Positions 7,207 through 16,406 of a DNA stretch of 44,385 bases are shown in pieces. Positions within the stretch are counted from its first letter, which is position 1, and each line of letters begins with the position of its first letter. The notes under the pieces are model-generated. The model saw nothing but the letters and a program-made list of their open reading frames with translations. It had not been told where the DNA came from and searched no databases. Made by a program: the position numbers and the translations under genes. Source of the DNA: JBPYCR01 sp051846935 (GTDB lineage Bacteria > Bacillota > Bacilli > Bacillales > Amphibacillaceae); assembly GCF_051846935.1 (NCBI RefSeq), contig NZ_JBPYCS010000021.1, forward strand, positions 1-44,385. Reading direction: 5' to 3'.

Positions 7207-10200
7207 GTGAATAGAAGGATTATTTATTGTAGTATGCCACTTATGATCGTGTTATTCATTTTTTTAAATTTCAACAGCATATTGGCTAGCTTTGAAGACC
7301 AGCTAATATTGGAAGATACGACAGATAAACGTAGTATATATCCAGCTACATATATGATAAAAGATCGAGCGAAGCGTCTTACGATTGACGATGTCCTATC
7401 AAACTCATCCTCACACCAGTTTCTTCATTCGAGCAATGTAGAGCAGCAAGGCGGTTTTTTTGAAACGGTTACATGGCTTCGTTTTGAAGTTAGGAATGAG
7501 TCAAATCAAAAAGAATGGCTTCTGGAGTTTGCCTTCCCACTTATTTATCAACTTGATATTTATACGGAAGAACAGAGTACTTGGACAAAGCTGCATACAG
7601 CAGGTACAAACTTCCCTTTTAACGAGCGGGAGATTAATCATCGAAATTTTATTTTTAATTTGGAAATTGATCCAGGCGAAAGCAAAACATTTTATGTTGC
7701 TGCAACAGGAGGTGGAGATCTACATCCTCCAATAAACATATGGCGTAAGGATGCTTTTACAGAGAAGTCGCAAGATGAGTTTTTAATGCTTGGAACTTTT
7801 TATGGTGTCATACTCGCAATGATTTTATATAATTTATTCCTCTTTTTTAGTTTGCGAATGAAAAGCTACCTTTACTACGTCTTAGTAATAACATGTACAT
7901 TAATGGGGAAGTTATCTATTAATGGACTAGGCTACCAATATATTTGGTCAAATTACCCTGGCTGGAATTTAATATCGACACCGTTTTGGGTTAGCTTGGC
8001 ATGTCTATTTATTCTTATTTTTACGCGAAACTTCTTAGATGTAGATACTTATATTCCTCGTTTTAAATATGTGTCCTATGGTCTTATGGTGTTAAATGGG
8101 CTCGTTCTTGTCATTTTACCTTTTTCACATTATACATCGCTACATTTAATGATTGCTGCAACCTTCAGTACATTTGCGACTGTACTACTATGTGCAGTTA
8201 TATGTCTAAGAAGAGGTGCACGTCAGGCTCGCTTTTATATTATCGGGTGGGTCGTTTTTCTAACTGGCGTATGTATTACTATTTTAGTGCGAGCGGTTGT
8301 ATTACCTTATGCCTTTATTACGGAATATGCTGGACAAATTGCTTTATCTGCAGAAGTTATATTACTATCCTTTGCTTTAGCCGATAAAATAAAAATTATC
8401 CGTGCTGAAAAAGAGATAGCAGAACGAAAAGCAAAAGAGAGTCAAGCGCTCGCAATGGAAAACTTAAAAAAGGCTGACAAATTGAAGGACGAATTTTTGG
8501 CGGTTACCTCACATGAGCTGCGCACCCCATTGTATGGCATGATTGGAATTACGGAATCGTTAAGAGATGGGATTGCAGGAGAGGTTTCAAGGGAAATGGA
8601 TGAGCAGCTATCGTTAATTATAACGAGTGGGAACCGATTGACACACTTAGTAAATGACATATTAGACTTCTCTAAGTTAAAGCATGATTCGCTTGACTTA
8701 GAAAAGAAAATAATTCATGTGCACGGTGTAATTGATACCGTCATAGCGGTTTCCAAACAGCTGTTAAAAAATAAACGAGTGAAGCTTATTAAAAATGTTG
8801 ATGCTATGTTACCTCCACTTTATGCGGACGAAAACCGTCTGCAGCAAATATTGTATAATTTGCTCGATAACGCAATTAAGTATACGAATGAGGGAGAAAT
8901 CGTTGTTTCAGCGACGACTGAAAAAAACAGCTTAATACTAACTGTTTCGGATACAGGAAAGGGCATTCCTAATCATCAGTTATCTAATATATTTAATGCG
9001 TTTCATCAAGGCGACCCGTCCCTTTCGAGAAATGTTCAAGGTACAGGGATTGGCTTAAGTATTACGAAGCGATTAGTTGCGCTTCATGACGGAAAGCTAG
9101 ACGTCGAATCAGAAGTCGGCAGCGGATCTACATTTATCGTTACGTTACCAACAACAAAAAAACTAGATGCTATCGTACAGCAAGTTGAAGAAGTTGCCTT
9201 AACGACGGAATCGATCGAATTTTCAATAGTAGAGGGATTTCAACCATATAAAGAAAATAATGCAAGGTATCTACCGCGAATTCTTATAGCTGATGATGAA
9301 GCAGTTAACCTACAAGTGTTAGTAAATCAACTAACGCTCGAAGGCTATGACGTAAGCACAGCAATGAATGGAAAAGAAGTGCTGCAAATAATAAAAAAAC
9401 AACCGCCAGATTTGTTAATCCTTGATATTATGATGCCACAAATGTCTGGCTATGAAGTATGCCAGCAGCTCCGGAAAAAGTATACATTAATGGAGTTACC
9501 TATTCTTATGCTTACAGCAAAAAATCAGATCCATGATAAAGTAGTTTCCTTTGACGTGGGGGCAAATGATTATGTAGTTAAGCCTTGTGACAAACAGGAG
9601 TTGATCTCTCGTGTGAAGACGCTCGTACGAATGCGCAACTTAAACAAGGAAATCATCGAAATAAATATGCATTTAGAAGATAAAGTATACCAACGAACGG
9701 AAGCATTAAAAGCAACGAACTTAAAATTACAGCAGAAAAATGAAGAGCTTGTTGAAATGTCAGCTTCAAGGCAAAGGTTATTAGCTAACATTGCACATGA
9801 ATTAGGCACTCCGGTAACTCTTATTCATAGTTATATGCAATCGTTACAGCAAGGTCTTGTTACTGTGGATGATGAACATTATAATGAATTGATTCGAAAT
9901 ACAATAAACATATTAAATCGATTAATTAGTGATTTGTTTGATCTGTCTACGCTTGAGGCTGGAGAGAAAAGCATGACAATGCGAGCGGTTCATCTAGATG
10001 ATTGGCTAAATAATGTATTGAACAGATGTGAATTCACCGTCGTACAAGCAAACAGAATATTTAAAAGGCCTAAGCTCCCATCCTATTTTAAAAAAATAAC
10101 AGCCGTGGTAGATATTGAACGGATGGACCAGGTTTTTTCGAACTTAGCTTCAAATGCAATAAAAAACACAGAAGAAAACAATGGTTGTATTTCAATAGCA

Positions 10201-10464
10201 TTTGATATAGACGAACGAGCGGACAGCTTATACATTTCAATTAAAGATAATGGGTACGGTATTAAAGAAGAAGATCTCCCGTTTATTTTTAATCGATTTT
10301 ACAAAGGAACAGTTCAAATGAGCGAGCAAAAACAGCAAGCTGGAGCGGGGTTAGGCTTAGCAATTGTAAAAGAGATAATAGACCGCCATAATGGATCGAT
10401 CCGAGCGCAAAGTATAGTGAATACTGGTACTACATTTTCAATTAAACTACCGATTAAGAAATAG
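7207..10464 (+). CDS. 7TMR-DISM hybrid sensor kinase with HK-REC-HK architecture
   Basis: 1085 residues. Order of domains: a signal-peptide-like segment (1-27); an extracellular 7TMR-DISMED2-type beta domain (~35-185, with VTWLRFEVRNES and FYVAATGGGDLHPP); seven membrane helices (~195-395); a linker helix; a first kinase core with HELRTP (H436), NLLDNAIKYT and GTGIGLSI; a receiver with the DDE pocket 696-698, D740 in LDIMMPQ and K792; then a second kinase core with HELGTP (H864), a degenerate N-box (NLASNAIKNT) and GAGLGLAIV. DISM receptors bind extracellular ligands, often carbohydrates. GTG 7207 follows AAAAGGGGAG. The second core could act as a phosphorelay output or towards the lone OmpR-type regulator at 15114. 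A giant surface-protein gene lies between them. Confidence 0.93.
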   Translation: MNRRIIYCSMPLMIVLFIFLNFNSILASFEDQLILEDTTDKRSIYPATYMIKDRAKRLTIDDVLSNSSSHQFLHSSNVEQQGGFFETVTWLRFEVRNESNQKEWLLEFAFPLIYQLDIYTEEQSTWTKLHTAGTNFPFNEREINHRNFIFNLEIDPGESKTFYVAATGGGDLHPPINIWRKDAFTEKSQDEFLMLGTFYGVILAMILYNLFLFFSLRMKSYLYYVLVITCTLMGKLSINGLGYQYIWSNYPGWNLISTPFWVSLACLFILIFTRNFLDVDTYIPRFKYVSYGLMVLNGLVLVILPFSHYTSLHLMIAATFSTFATVLLCAVICLRRGARQARFYIIGWVVFLTGVCITILVRAVVLPYAFITEYAGQIALSAEVILLSFALADKIKIIRAEKEIAERKAKESQALAMENLKKADKLKDEFLAVTSHELRTPLYGMIGITESLRDGIAGEVSREMDEQLSLIITSGNRLTHLVNDILDFSKLKHDSLDLEKKIIHVHGVIDTVIAVSKQLLKNKRVKLIKNVDAMLPPLYADENRLQQILYNLLDNAIKYTNEGEIVVSATTEKNSLILTVSDTGKGIPNHQLSNIFNAFHQGDPSLSRNVQGTGIGLSITKRLVALHDGKLDVESEVGSGSTFIVTLPTTKKLDAIVQQVEEVALTTESIEFSIVEGFQPYKENNARYLPRILIADDEAVNLQVLVNQLTLEGYDVSTAMNGKEVLQIIKKQPPDLLILDIMMPQMSGYEVCQQLRKKYTLMELPILMLTAKNQIHDKVVSFDVGANDYVVKPCDKQELISRVKTLVRMRNLNKEIIEINMHLEDKVYQRTEALKATNLKLQQKNEELVEMSASRQRLLANIAHELGTPVTLIHSYMQSLQQGLVTVDDEHYNELIRNTINILNRLISDLFDLSTLEAGEKSMTMRAVHLDDWLNNVLNRCEFTVVQANRIFKRPKLPSYFKKITAVVDIERMDQVFSNLASNAIKNTEENNGCISIAFDIDERADSLYISIKDNGYGIKEEDLPFIFNRFYKGTVQMSEQKQQAGAGLGLAIVKEIIDRHNGSIRAQSIVNTGTTFSIKLPIKK

Positions 10465-10479
10465 AGTGCTTAGCGGTTG

Positions 10480-10980
10480 AGTCAATGTCATAATTGTCAT
10501 TTTTAAAAAATCACAAAAAAACAGAATTTTGAAATCTATTAAAAATTTAAAGCTAGATTGGTGTCTGCTGTGTTCCATCCGGATCCACTCCGCTTTCCGC
10601 AGGCAACGCCTCAACTAATTTTAAAAGGTTGCCCCAAAACTGTATGAGTAAAATGTTTGTGGGGGAACAGATGCACGAATCTAACTAGATAATATGTGAT
10701 CAATTTTACTTCGAACGATATACACATGAATAACACCGTTGATTTTCACTGCAGGTGGATGCTTTCCGCGGGCCTGGCTTCAGCCTCCTCGGAAAGCGTA
10801 GTGTATATCTACTGCGGTCGGTAGGAATTAATACTAATAGTAACGAATACAAAGAGAGGTTTTTTAACTTCTTAAACTAACACCCACAAATACGTGACTC
10901 AATCCCCAAAACTTTTAAAATGGATTTTCGGCTGTTGCTTTTCCTGCAGGAGTGTGCGTGGATTCGGATTCTACACAGAC
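10480..10980 (+). repeat. 230-bp palindromic repeat, copy A (interrupted by another element)
   Basis: Without the insertion at 10644-10913 this copy is 231 bp and is about 85-90% identical by eye to the reverse complement of 39893-40122 (230 bp). Shared landmarks are AAATTTAAAGCTAGATTGGT, GATCCACTCCGCTTTCC, GCCTCAACTAATTTTA, CAAAACTTTTAAAATGGATT and GTTGCTTTTCCTG. The two halves are imperfect inverted repeats of each other (GTCTG...ATCCGGAT...CAC arms), so the unit can fold into a long hairpin. No coding capacity is seen; it behaves like a MITE or extragenic palindrome. Confidence 0.85.
10644..10903 (+). mobile_element. 260-bp MITE-like element inserted into repeat copy A
   Basis: The element is flanked by identical CCCCAAAACT at 10634-10643 and 10904-10913, a 10-bp target duplication. 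Its ends are imperfect inverted repeats: TGAGT-N6-TTTGTGGG on the left, and TGAGTCACGTATTTGTGGG reading inward from the right. The same left and right arms recur at 24885-25372. No transposase is encoded, so mobilisation must be in trans or it is a deletion derivative of an insertion sequence. Confidence 0.8.
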
Positions 10981-10998
10981 AAAATGAATAAAAGGCGG

Positions 10999-11031
10999 AA
11001 AAACCACGGTCATCAATGCTCGTGGTTTTTT
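10999..11031 (+). terminator. Intrinsic terminator
   Basis: AAAAACCACG (10999-11008) pairs with CGTGGTTTTT (11021-11030) around a 12-nt loop and ends in a T run. It is the first clear terminator after the hybrid kinase gene, beyond the repeats, and it insulates the surface-protein gene. Confidence 0.8.
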
Positions 11032-11109
11032 GCTATTTTCTACTAAAATAGCTTCCAATCTAAAAGAAATAGCAAATTTTAGTATATTTATGAAGTTTTA
11101 TTTATATTC

Positions 11110-11137
11110 TTAACCTAAATTTAACTTTGATTACTTA
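11110..11137 (+). promoter_or_regulatory. Tandem 11-bp direct repeats, candidate OmpR/PhoP-type response-regulator site
   Basis: TTAACC (11110-11115) and TTAACT (11121-11126), and a weaker TACTTA (11132-11137), are spaced exactly 11 bp apart. Hexamers with 5-bp gaps are how OmpR-family winged-helix regulators such as B. subtilis PhoP (TTAACA-N5-TTAACA) bind. An AT-rich TATTAA lies just downstream as a possible -10. The site precedes the small ORF at 11172 and the surface protein, and an OmpR-family regulator is encoded at 15114. The binding protein is inferred. Confidence 0.4.
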
Positions 11138-11171
11138 AAATATTAAATATGGATATTATTGGAGGTGTTGT

Positions 11172-11255
11172 GTGCGCAAATACGTACGAAAAAACAAATT
11201 AGAAATGCTTGCTATGGATAGAAGGTTATATTTGCTTGCAGCTATAATAATTTGA
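11172..11255 (+). CDS. Possible small peptide (27 aa) upstream of the surface protein
   Basis: A GTG at 11172 follows GGAGGT (11161-11166) with ideal spacing and opens a 27-codon frame. The peptide has a basic N-terminus (MRKYVRKNK) and a hydrophobic C-terminus (LYLLAAIII), like a tiny membrane-associated peptide. It ends 20 nt before the start of the surface-protein gene, so the two could be translationally linked. The strong ribosome binding site is the main support; no homologue is recalled, and it could be a fortuitous frame. Confidence 0.35.
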   Translation: MRKYVRKNKLEMLAMDRRLYLLAAIII

Positions 11256-11275
11256 GCTGAAAATGAGGTGTAAAA

Positions 11276-14200
11276 ATGAACAATAAAACATTCCGCATCC
11301 GGTTATCTAAAAATGTACTCATTTTAATTTGTACGATTTTTTTAATCGGATCGCTACTTCCTTCTCTTCAAGTAATTAGCTATGCACAAACGGAAGGGGA
11401 CGTAAACGAAGGGGATCAACAAGAAGACACTCAGGAAATGATGGATGAAGAAGAAGGAGCAACGACCCCTGATGAAGACGAGAGCGATACGGGGCAATCC
11501 GGAGAAATGGAATCACCGATCGATTCCGATCAAGGAGAAGGTGAACCTACTGAAGCTGAAACAGAACAAGCAGGGGAAACAGATGAGTCATTGGAAGATG
11601 GTAGTAATTTAGATGATGAGAAAGCTGCAGAACAAGAAACAGCATCGAGTAACAGCGAAACGACAGAGGAATTAGAGAGTCCAACGAACAGAGGTGTGAC
11701 GACATTTTCACAGCAACCGTTTTCCACTTCAACAGCACCATCATCCACATCGATTACTGAAATTCATACGGTAGAGGATTTAAACAACATTCGTAATAAT
11801 TTAAGTGGACACTATGTGCTTATGAACGACATTGACTTATCAACCGTTAACGGAAATGGGTACTGGACTCCTATTGGCAGTTATGCTAGTAATCCATTTA
11901 TGGGAACGTTAGACGGAAACGGACATACAATTCAGAATATTAAAATCAATGCTTACGGTGTCGATTATCTTGGTCTATTTGCTTATACGAGTTCGGCTGA
12001 AATACGGGATTTAACACTTGAAAATGTAGATGTGAGTGGAAGAAGTTATATTGGGGCACTTATTGGAGCAGGGATCGGGACTACGATTGACAACGTAGCT
12101 GTTGTATCCGCTGACATTACAGGTGATAATTACATTGGTGGCTTAGTCGGTGAGTATACAAACCAAAGTACAATTCTTAACAGTTCTACATCAGGAATGG
12201 TTTATAGTACTGGAAGCTCTGGGAGAATCGGAGGATTGGCTGGAGCTGTACAAGGGAGCTCAATTATAAATTCAGCTTCTACAAGTACAGTAGAAGGAAA
12301 AAGCTTTGTTGGCGGCCTTATCGGTCACGCAATTAGTACCGTTACTATTAAGAATAGCTTTGCGACTGGAAAAGCTACAGGTACTAATCGTGTCGGTGGT
12401 TTAATTGGATATTTTAGAGAGAGTACGATTGAAAGCAGCTACGCGACGGGGGAAGTTTCAGGTACATCTCATGTCGGTGGTCTCGTTGGATATCAAGAGA
12501 AAGGTACAATCAAGGAAAGCTACGCAACCGGCTATGTATCTAGCACAAATTCCGTTGGGGGATTAATCGGATCCACATATCAAGGATCCGTCCTAAATAG
12601 TTATGCAACGGGGACAGTAGAAGGAAGCAATATTAATATCGGTGGTTTAATTGGACAAGTAAATTCTACAAACATTGAGAATAGCTATGCAGCTGGAAGT
12701 ATAGTTGAAGGTGTCAATTATAGTGGAGGACTAATAGGTGATCTATCTGGCGATGCGACGCTTCTTATAACAAATAGTTACTACGATAAGGAAGCAACCG
12801 GCCAAACGGATGAAGGGAAAGGCGTAGGGAAAACGACAGCAGAAATGCAGGATGCAAGCACATATGTTAATTGGGACTTTTCATCCATTTGGGGCATACA
12901 TCCGAGTCAATACCCACACTTACAATTTAACGCGCCAGCTCCTCCAATCACACCTACTCCGGATGGAACTATTTATGTAAAAGAAGGGGAAAGTGGGCAT
13001 GGTGTAAGCTGGTCGGATGCTTTTGGTACGTTGCAAGAGGCACTGGATATTGCAACAGCAGGCGATGAAATTTGGATGGCAGAAGGAACGTACGTGCCAA
13101 CGCAAGGTTTAGATACAAACGATAAACGAACGAACACATTTCAAATGAAAAACGGGGTAACGATCTATGGTGGTTTCCCTGCAACTGGCAATCCAACGCT
13201 GTCAGAACGTGATCCTAAAATGTATGAAACGATTTTAAGCGGTGATCTTGATCGTAATGACGACGGAACATTAGCCTCTAAACAAGATAATGCGTACCAC
13301 GTTATTTACAATAATGATGCTTCTGTTAATCAGACGGCAGTTTTAGATGGGGTAACCATTACTGGTGGATTTGCAAATGGTGATGATCTTACGAATCAAC
13401 AAGGTGCTGGGATGTATAATGCAAATGCAAGTCCTACGATCCAGAACGTTGTATTTCTAGAAAATGCCGCTACCTATTCTGGTGGAGGTATGTATAATAA
13501 CAATTCAAACGTAGTAGTCATCGAAAGTAGATTTCTAAATAATACTGCTACTGATTTTGGTGGTGGCATGCACAATGATAATGGTTCACCTATTTTACAT
13601 TATGTAACATTTGATTTTAATTGGGCAAACACTGGAGGCGGCATTTACAATATTGGTAATCGTTCCGATATAACGATAAAAAACGTTGAATTCAACAGCA
13701 ATATGGCTCAAAATGGAGCCGGTCTTACGGTTGCAGATGAATCGAAAGCAACGTTAATTAATACACTGATGTTATTTAACAACACAATGCAAGATGAATT
13801 TGGCACCCCTGGTGGGCAAGGCAGCGCACTATATATTGCAAATGGCGGTCAAGTGAAACTTATTAACGCAACAGTTACTAGAAATGGTTCAGAGGTTGGC
13901 TCCGTTATTTATATGTCGGATTCCGAGGGTGCAGCATTGGATATTCAAAACACAATAATTTGGGGTAATCTTTCACCTGTTTTGGAATTTGAGGGGATAT
14001 ATGGAACTGTAAATAGTACGCATAGCATTATTGAAGGCTCTGGTGGCAGTGATAGCTGGGACGATGCATTCGGTAAAGATCGTGGGAATAACTTAGATGT
14101 AGATCCGCTATTTGTTGAATCGGGCGATCATCCGGTCTCATTAGAAGCACATTCGCCTGCAATAAATGGAGGAAACAATGACTTCGTTCCTGGGGATATT

Positions 14201-14833
14201 GACGAGGATTTTGCACGTAACGCGCGTATTCATCACCATATTGTTGATATTGGTGCGTATGAATACGTGGGAGATCAATTAAGGACGATTTCAGCGGTTG
14301 AAACATTCGATCCTATCCATGTGAGCTATGGAACGTTACAAAGCGAGCTCATGCTGCCTGAAAAAGTTAAAGTTACTTTAGATGACAATACAACATTAAT
14401 GGTAGATGTAAACTGGAGCGAAGGATCGCCAGCTTTTGATCCAGAGCAGCCTGGTGAGTATACATTTACTGGAAAGCTTGCTAGCGATGATCAATACGTT
14501 AATGTGGATGATATCCAAGCCATTATTACTGTAATAGTTGAAGCAGAAGAGCAAGAGCAGGGGAATGAAAACGAAGAGAATTCAAATGTTTCAGATGAGA
14601 AAGAAGCTACAAATGATGAAACTGAACAAGACGAAGATCCGCTAGTAGATGAAGTCGATCAGCAAACAGAAACAGAAATGAAGGAGAGCAATTCAGAACA
14701 AGTAACAGATGAGGAATCCGATATGTTGCCAAAAACAGCTACAGCTTATTTTACAATTTTATTAATCGGTGTCGTCATTACGTTCATTGGAATAATGATT
14801 TATGTGCTCCAACGTAAAAAATCCGTACAGTAG
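11276..14833 (+). CDS. Sortase-anchored GLUG/beta-helix cell-surface protein (LPKTA)
   Basis: 1185 residues. A signal peptide is predicted, with cleavage near VISYA-QT (about residue 37). A very acidic low-complexity stretch covers ~38-125. GLUG-type repeats (~175-545) repeat patterns such as VGGLIGY...SYATGxV. A right-handed parallel beta-helix (~563-990) opens with SWSDAFGTLQEAL and contains GGGMYN repeats. An Ig-like domain (~1002-1087, PGEYTFTG) and a second acidic linker follow. The C-terminus is a sortase signal: LPKTA at 1151-1155, a hydrophobic helix, then RKKSVQ. LPxTA is the motif of class-D sortases (B. anthracis SrtC, B. subtilis YhcS); no sortase is encoded here. GAGGTG precedes ATG 11276. 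A role in adhesion or polysaccharide binding is likely; the ligand is unknown. Confidence 0.9.
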   Translation: MNNKTFRIRLSKNVLILICTIFLIGSLLPSLQVISYAQTEGDVNEGDQQEDTQEMMDEEEGATTPDEDESDTGQSGEMESPIDSDQGEGEPTEAETEQAGETDESLEDGSNLDDEKAAEQETASSNSETTEELESPTNRGVTTFSQQPFSTSTAPSSTSITEIHTVEDLNNIRNNLSGHYVLMNDIDLSTVNGNGYWTPIGSYASNPFMGTLDGNGHTIQNIKINAYGVDYLGLFAYTSSAEIRDLTLENVDVSGRSYIGALIGAGIGTTIDNVAVVSADITGDNYIGGLVGEYTNQSTILNSSTSGMVYSTGSSGRIGGLAGAVQGSSIINSASTSTVEGKSFVGGLIGHAISTVTIKNSFATGKATGTNRVGGLIGYFRESTIESSYATGEVSGTSHVGGLVGYQEKGTIKESYATGYVSSTNSVGGLIGSTYQGSVLNSYATGTVEGSNINIGGLIGQVNSTNIENSYAAGSIVEGVNYSGGLIGDLSGDATLLITNSYYDKEATGQTDEGKGVGKTTAEMQDASTYVNWDFSSIWGIHPSQYPHLQFNAPAPPITPTPDGTIYVKEGESGHGVSWSDAFGTLQEALDIATAGDEIWMAEGTYVPTQGLDTNDKRTNTFQMKNGVTIYGGFPATGNPTLSERDPKMYETILSGDLDRNDDGTLASKQDNAYHVIYNNDASVNQTAVLDGVTITGGFANGDDLTNQQGAGMYNANASPTIQNVVFLENAATYSGGGMYNNNSNVVVIESRFLNNTATDFGGGMHNDNGSPILHYVTFDFNWANTGGGIYNIGNRSDITIKNVEFNSNMAQNGAGLTVADESKATLINTLMLFNNTMQDEFGTPGGQGSALYIANGGQVKLINATVTRNGSEVGSVIYMSDSEGAALDIQNTIIWGNLSPVLEFEGIYGTVNSTHSIIEGSGGSDSWDDAFGKDRGNNLDVDPLFVESGDHPVSLEAHSPAINGGNNDFVPGDIDEDFARNARIHHHIVDIGAYEYVGDQLRTISAVETFDPIHVSYGTLQSELMLPEKVKVTLDDNTTLMVDVNWSEGSPAFDPEQPGEYTFTGKLASDDQYVNVDDIQAIITVIVEAEEQEQGNENEENSNVSDEKEATNDETEQDEDPLVDEVDQQTETEMKESNSEQVTDEESDMLPKTATAYFTILLIGVVITFIGIMIYVLQRKKSVQ

Positions 14834-14854
14834 CGTAACGGTTGTCGTAGATTT

Positions 14855-14896
14855 GCTCCTTGAGATGCATACAGTTTCTTAAGGAGCTTTTCTTTT
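14855..14896 (+). terminator. Intrinsic terminator after the surface protein
   Basis: GCTCCTT (14855-14861) pairs with AAGGAGC (14881-14887), followed by TTTTCTTTT. It lies 22 nt after the stop codon and separates the surface protein from the response-regulator gene. Confidence 0.75.
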
Positions 14897-15113
14897 CTGT
14901 TATTAAAAATGCAAGTCAAATTCCTAAAAGTAAATTAAATCGATTAATGTTTTTGGAGTATTCGAAAATGGTGGATAAGGGGAAACGTTTAATAGTAAGG
15001 GACAATTACTTGCTTTGAAGAATAAAAGTAGTAACACGTTTAGGGTTTTCAAGGTTAATTAAAAAAGTACAAATGCAGACTTCTTATTAAAATGAATCAA
15101 GGAGGTGTGTAGT

Positions 15114-15800
15114 ATGGACAAAGAAACAATACTAGTCGTAGAAGATGAAGTAGGAATTCGAGATATAATACAAATGTACCTTCGGAAAAAGGGCTATGAA
15201 GTTATGGTGGCGCAGGATGGAAGACAAGCGATCGAAAAAATACGTATTAAAAATCCGCAGCTCATTCTGTTAGATATTGAGATGCCTGGTATCGATGGAT
15301 TTGAAGTGTGTAGGGAAATACGAAAAAAACTAACGGTTCCAATTATATTTCTTAGTGTTCGCCGCACGACGCTTGATAAAGTGAAGAGCTTTGAATTAGG
15401 AGCAGATGATTATTTAACGAAACCATTTGAATTTGAAGAACTGGAAGCTAGAATAAAGGCAAATATACGAAGGTATCGATCAGATGTTTTAGGTGGTTCG
15501 AATATATTAAAATTTGATGAATTAGAAATAAACTTAAACAACTATATGTGTTATTTAGATGGAGAACAAGTTACACTGTCAACAAAGGAAATGGAATTGT
15601 TGATCCTTTTGGCAAAAAATCCGAATCAAGTGTGGAGTCAGGAGCAACTGTATGATCATATCTGGAAGCTGGACGCTACAGGGAACGTCCAAACTGTGAA
15701 AGTTCATATTAGCAATTTACGTAAGAAGCTTGAGAAGGATCAAGCGAATCCTAAATTTATAAAAACCGTTCGCGGCTTTGGCTATTTATTTGCACAGTAA
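15114..15800 (+). CDS. OmpR/PhoB-family response regulator
   Basis: 228 residues: a receiver domain with an acidic pocket (VVEDE), phosphoacceptor D54 in LLDIEMPG and the conserved K in YLTKPFE, then a C-terminal winged helix (~130-228) ending with NVQTVKVHISNLRKKL and KFIKTVRGFGYLF. ATG 15114 has AAGGAGGTG immediately upstream; the GTG at 15105 overlaps that site and is rejected. No histidine kinase follows, so it is an orphan unless it works with the hybrid kinase at 7207. In that arrangement the surface-protein gene between them, with direct repeats in front of it, would be an obvious target. That link is inference. Confidence 0.93.
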   Translation: MDKETILVVEDEVGIRDIIQMYLRKKGYEVMVAQDGRQAIEKIRIKNPQLILLDIEMPGIDGFEVCREIRKKLTVPIIFLSVRRTTLDKVKSFELGADDYLTKPFEFEELEARIKANIRRYRSDVLGGSNILKFDELEINLNNYMCYLDGEQVTLSTKEMELLILLAKNPNQVWSQEQLYDHIWKLDATGNVQTVKVHISNLRKKLEKDQANPKFIKTVRGFGYLFAQ

Positions 15801-15816
15801 AATTGGATACACAGCA

Positions 15817-16203
15817 TTAATTTTTAATCGCTTGTCGAGCAAGACGATCTGCGTGAAAATTTTGCTTTTCTGGAATCCATTTAATAAAAAAGTATGGGAA
15901 CGCGCTTGCTTTTTCTCGAATTTTATTTAAGAGAGGAATGAACATTTCATTCCGAGTATAATCTTTTTCTATCGTGTCAACAACAATTTTGGAATCGGTG
16001 CGAAAAGATAATATTTCATTCGGAAACGATCGTTGGCAAATCGATAAGGCGTGAATTACAGCGTTAAATTCTGCCTCATGGTTAGTCATAACACCTAATG
16101 GAATATGATAGGATTTGAATGTATCGTTATGCTTCATATAAATTCCAGCACCACTTGTACCAGGATTCCCATTTGAAGCACCGTCTGTATAAACGATTAT
16201 CAT
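15817..16203 (-). CDS. RNase HI-like protein
   Basis: 128 residues with the RNase H fold signature: YTDGASNGNPG (D7), NHEAEFNAV (E45), FRTDSKIVV (D70) and FHADRLAR (D119), so the four acidic catalytic positions appear present. It lacks the basic protrusion of E. coli RNase HI and resembles the shorter Bacillus YpdQ/YpeP-type proteins, some of which have no detectable RNase H activity. The start is set by AGGAGGGGA just before ATG 16203. It is convergent with the response regulator, with only a 16-nt gap and no clear terminator. Expected role: removal of RNA from RNA-DNA hybrids, if active. Confidence 0.88.
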   Translation of the reverse strand: MIIVYTDGASNGNPGTSGAGIYMKHNDTFKSYHIPLGVMTNHEAEFNAVIHALSICQRSFPNEILSFRTDSKIVVDTIEKDYTRNEMFIPLLNKIREKASAFPYFFIKWIPEKQNFHADRLARQAIKN

Positions 16204-16406
16204 TAGCTCCCCTCCTAATGTGTGTCTTATTATACTAGACGATAAATAAAAAGAATAGAATTTCTGTTCTTGAATATACGAAATTGGGAAAAGGAACAGT
16301 CGGGAAAATTCTGTTAGAAGCTTGAATGCTTCCCACGTAAAGCGCGTGTAGTATATGAGCGAGACAAGCTAATTTTTCGAGAAATAAATGTTTATCTTAT
16401 TTTTAT

